Positions 62,979 to 64,000 of a DNA stretch of 64,000 nucleotides are shown here, piece by piece. The stretch's first letter is position 1. Every line of letters begins with the position of its first letter. The translations under genes and the position numbers were made by a program. This stretch comes from Oscillospiraceae bacterium (GTDB lineage Bacteria > Bacillota > Clostridia > Oscillospirales > Acutalibacteraceae), in the NCBI GenBank assembly GCA_015065545.1, contig SVQA01000002.1, positions 124,001 to 188,000 of the forward strand. Reading direction: 5' to 3'. Under the pieces are notes generated by a model. The model saw only the letters and a list, made by a program, of their open reading frames with translations, was not told the DNA's origin and ran no database searches.

Positions 62979-64000
62979 AGATACAAAAGAAAAACTCAAA
63001 CCAAAACAGATTATCCTGAAAATACTTGCAAAGGCCTCCATTTTCGTGGGGGTTTTTGCCTTTTGGATACTTATATGGCAGCTTATTTACAATGGTGTTG
63101 GCAAGGATGTAATTGTTCCCTCGCCCTATAATACCTGGGCAAGAATAAAGGAACTTGTTGCTACTCAGGAATTCTGGGAAATAACCTGGGATTCTGTTAA
63201 AAGGATACTTTTGGGGTACCTGTGCGGTGTAGGACTGGGTCTTTTCCTTGCGGTGGTTACATACACCTCCAAATTTTTATATGTGCTTTTAAAGCCCTTA
63301 ATCAGTATCGCTCGGGCAACGCCTGTCGCATCCCTTACCATTATTCTTGTTGTCTGGGTAACAAATCAGAAGGTGCCGCTTTTTATTGTTGGACTTATGG
63401 TTTTTCCGATAATATGGGCAAATACCTACGAGGGTATAAAGAATACAGACAAAAAGCTTTTGCAGATGTCTAAGAGCTTTTCCGTCGGGGGTTTAAAACG
63501 GCTTTTTCATATCTATTTCCCCTCGGTGTATCCTTACTTTATTGCGGGTGCATCCACCGCTCTGGGACTTGCTTGGAAATCGGGTATTGCCGCCGAGATT
63601 TTAGGGTCAACACAAAACTCTGTGGGCCAACAAATTAACGATGCAAAGGTTATGCTTGATTCCGAAGGTAAGTTTGCCTGGACGATTGTGGTTGTTCTTT
63701 TAAGTATTTTGTTTGAGAGGGCATTGGTACTTCTTTTAAAGCATACATCTTTGCATATTCCCTTAAGAGCAAAGTCTTCTGAAGCAAAAGAAGAGCTTTC
63801 TGGCAAACGCGGCTTTGTAATCGGCAGGGGAATAAGTAAGTCCTACGGCAAGAATATCGTTCTTTCCGATGTGGATGTTGAGGTGCAAGCAGGCGAGGTA
63901 CTTGCTCTTCGAGGAGTTTCCGGAGCAGGAAAAACCACCCTGCTTATGATACTTTCTTCTCTGCTTAAAAAAGATAAGGGCAAGATAGAAAAAGAGGGCG
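62944..64000 (+). CDS. Fused ABC permease and ATPase (3' end outside window)
   Basis: 352 residues visible in one open frame. Residues of about 25-265 are an SsuC/TauC-type permease with six helices and the EAA-like loop (SKSFSVGGLKRLFHIYFPSV). After a short charged linker (KSSEAKEELSGKRG) an ATP-binding domain begins near 285, with Walker A GVSGAGKTT near 318. The sequence ends before the signature and Walker B. The ATG at 62944 follows AGGAGG by 11 nt and lies inside the upstream gene. In most relatives these are two proteins. Confidence 0.88.
   Translation, partial: MKISTIITSKTKDTKEKLKPKQIILKILAKASIFVGVFAFWILIWQLIYNGVGKDVIVPSPYNTWARIKELVATQEFWEITWDSVKRILLGYLCGVGLGLFLAVVTYTSKFLYVLLKPLISIARATPVASLTIILVVWVTNQKVPLFIVGLMVFPIIWANTYEGIKNTDKKLLQMSKSFSVGGLKRLFHIYFPSVYPYFIAGASTALGLAWKSGIAAEILGSTQNSVGQQINDAKVMLDSEGKFAWTIVVVLLSILFERALVLLLKHTSLHIPLRAKSSEAKEELSGKRGFVIGRGISKSYGKNIVLSDVDVEVQAGEVLALRGVSGAGKTTLLMILSSLLKKDKGKIEKEG

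Noticed and set aside
1..64000. tRNA, rRNA, CRISPR arrays, insertion sequences, prophage
   Set aside because: No cloverleaf-like blocks, regularly spaced repeats, transposase or phage genes were seen on reading; a covariance-model search was not possible here.

Overview
The window looks like chromosomal DNA of an anaerobic, endospore-forming member of the Clostridia. The evidence is: two stage V sporulation genes (spoVAD, spoVAE), a HrcA/CIRCE-controlled hrcA-grpE-dnaK-dnaJ-prmA heat-shock run, a six-gene Rnf ferredoxin:NAD+ oxidoreductase operon (rnfCDGEAB), strong Shine-Dalgarno sites with occasional TTG/GTG starts, and dockerin modules of the kind found in gut and cellulolytic Clostridia. 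I cannot fix the genus. I saw no tRNA, rRNA, CRISPR array, insertion sequence or prophage.

Layout. 1-5.8 kb: partial metallo-beta-lactamase-fold protein, MATE exporter with a small ComEA-like protein, PAP2 phosphatase, an isolated spoVAD, and a VanW lipoprotein. 6-10.3 kb: a serpin lipoprotein and a serine-hydrolase lipoprotein, then an LRR/dockerin protein divergent from a small XRE regulator. 10.4-14.3 kb: malQ-glgP for alpha-glucan breakdown. 14.4-20.9 kb: pncC-like gene, rsmE, mtnN, a DUF2975/HTH pair, two PH-domain membrane proteins, mrp and an acidic-tailed membrane protein. 20.9-27.8 kb: the heat-shock genes, rpsT, and an unannotated 50-residue membrane protein with its own promoter and terminator. 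27.9-40 kb: a DUF1846 protein, spoVAE, the Rnf operon, and a Gld-like ABC exporter cluster. 40-48.6 kb: valS, a DUF5050 protein, an alanine/sodium symporter, and an MBOAT/DHHW surface O-acylation pair. 48.7-54.2 kb: an XRE / HTH / zinc-ribbon-LRR / Ser-Thr kinase module, a divergent membrane protein, a NUDIX protein and a second DHHW protein. 54.5-56.7 kb: an aminotransferase and trpS. 56.9-60.1 kb: an ECF sigma factor, a membrane protein with an extracellular cohesin-like domain, and a secreted dockerin protein. 60.3-64 kb: a metallophosphoesterase, a Crp/Fnr regulator, and a divergent nitrate/taurine-type ABC transporter whose permease and ATPase are fused in one chain.

The most unusual item is the ECF sigma / cohesin-like membrane protein / dockerin locus. 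Its layout suggests a surface-sensing system in which a dockerin-bearing secreted protein could dock on the outer domain of a putative anti-sigma factor. The locus sits between two copies of one palindromic repeat. The other dockerin gene in the window, with its neighbouring regulator, is likewise bracketed by two near-identical hairpins. Other points of interest are paired operators near the small XRE regulators, a hairpin that would hide the spoVAD ribosome-binding site in read-through transcripts, split spoVA genes, and the permease-ATPase fusion.
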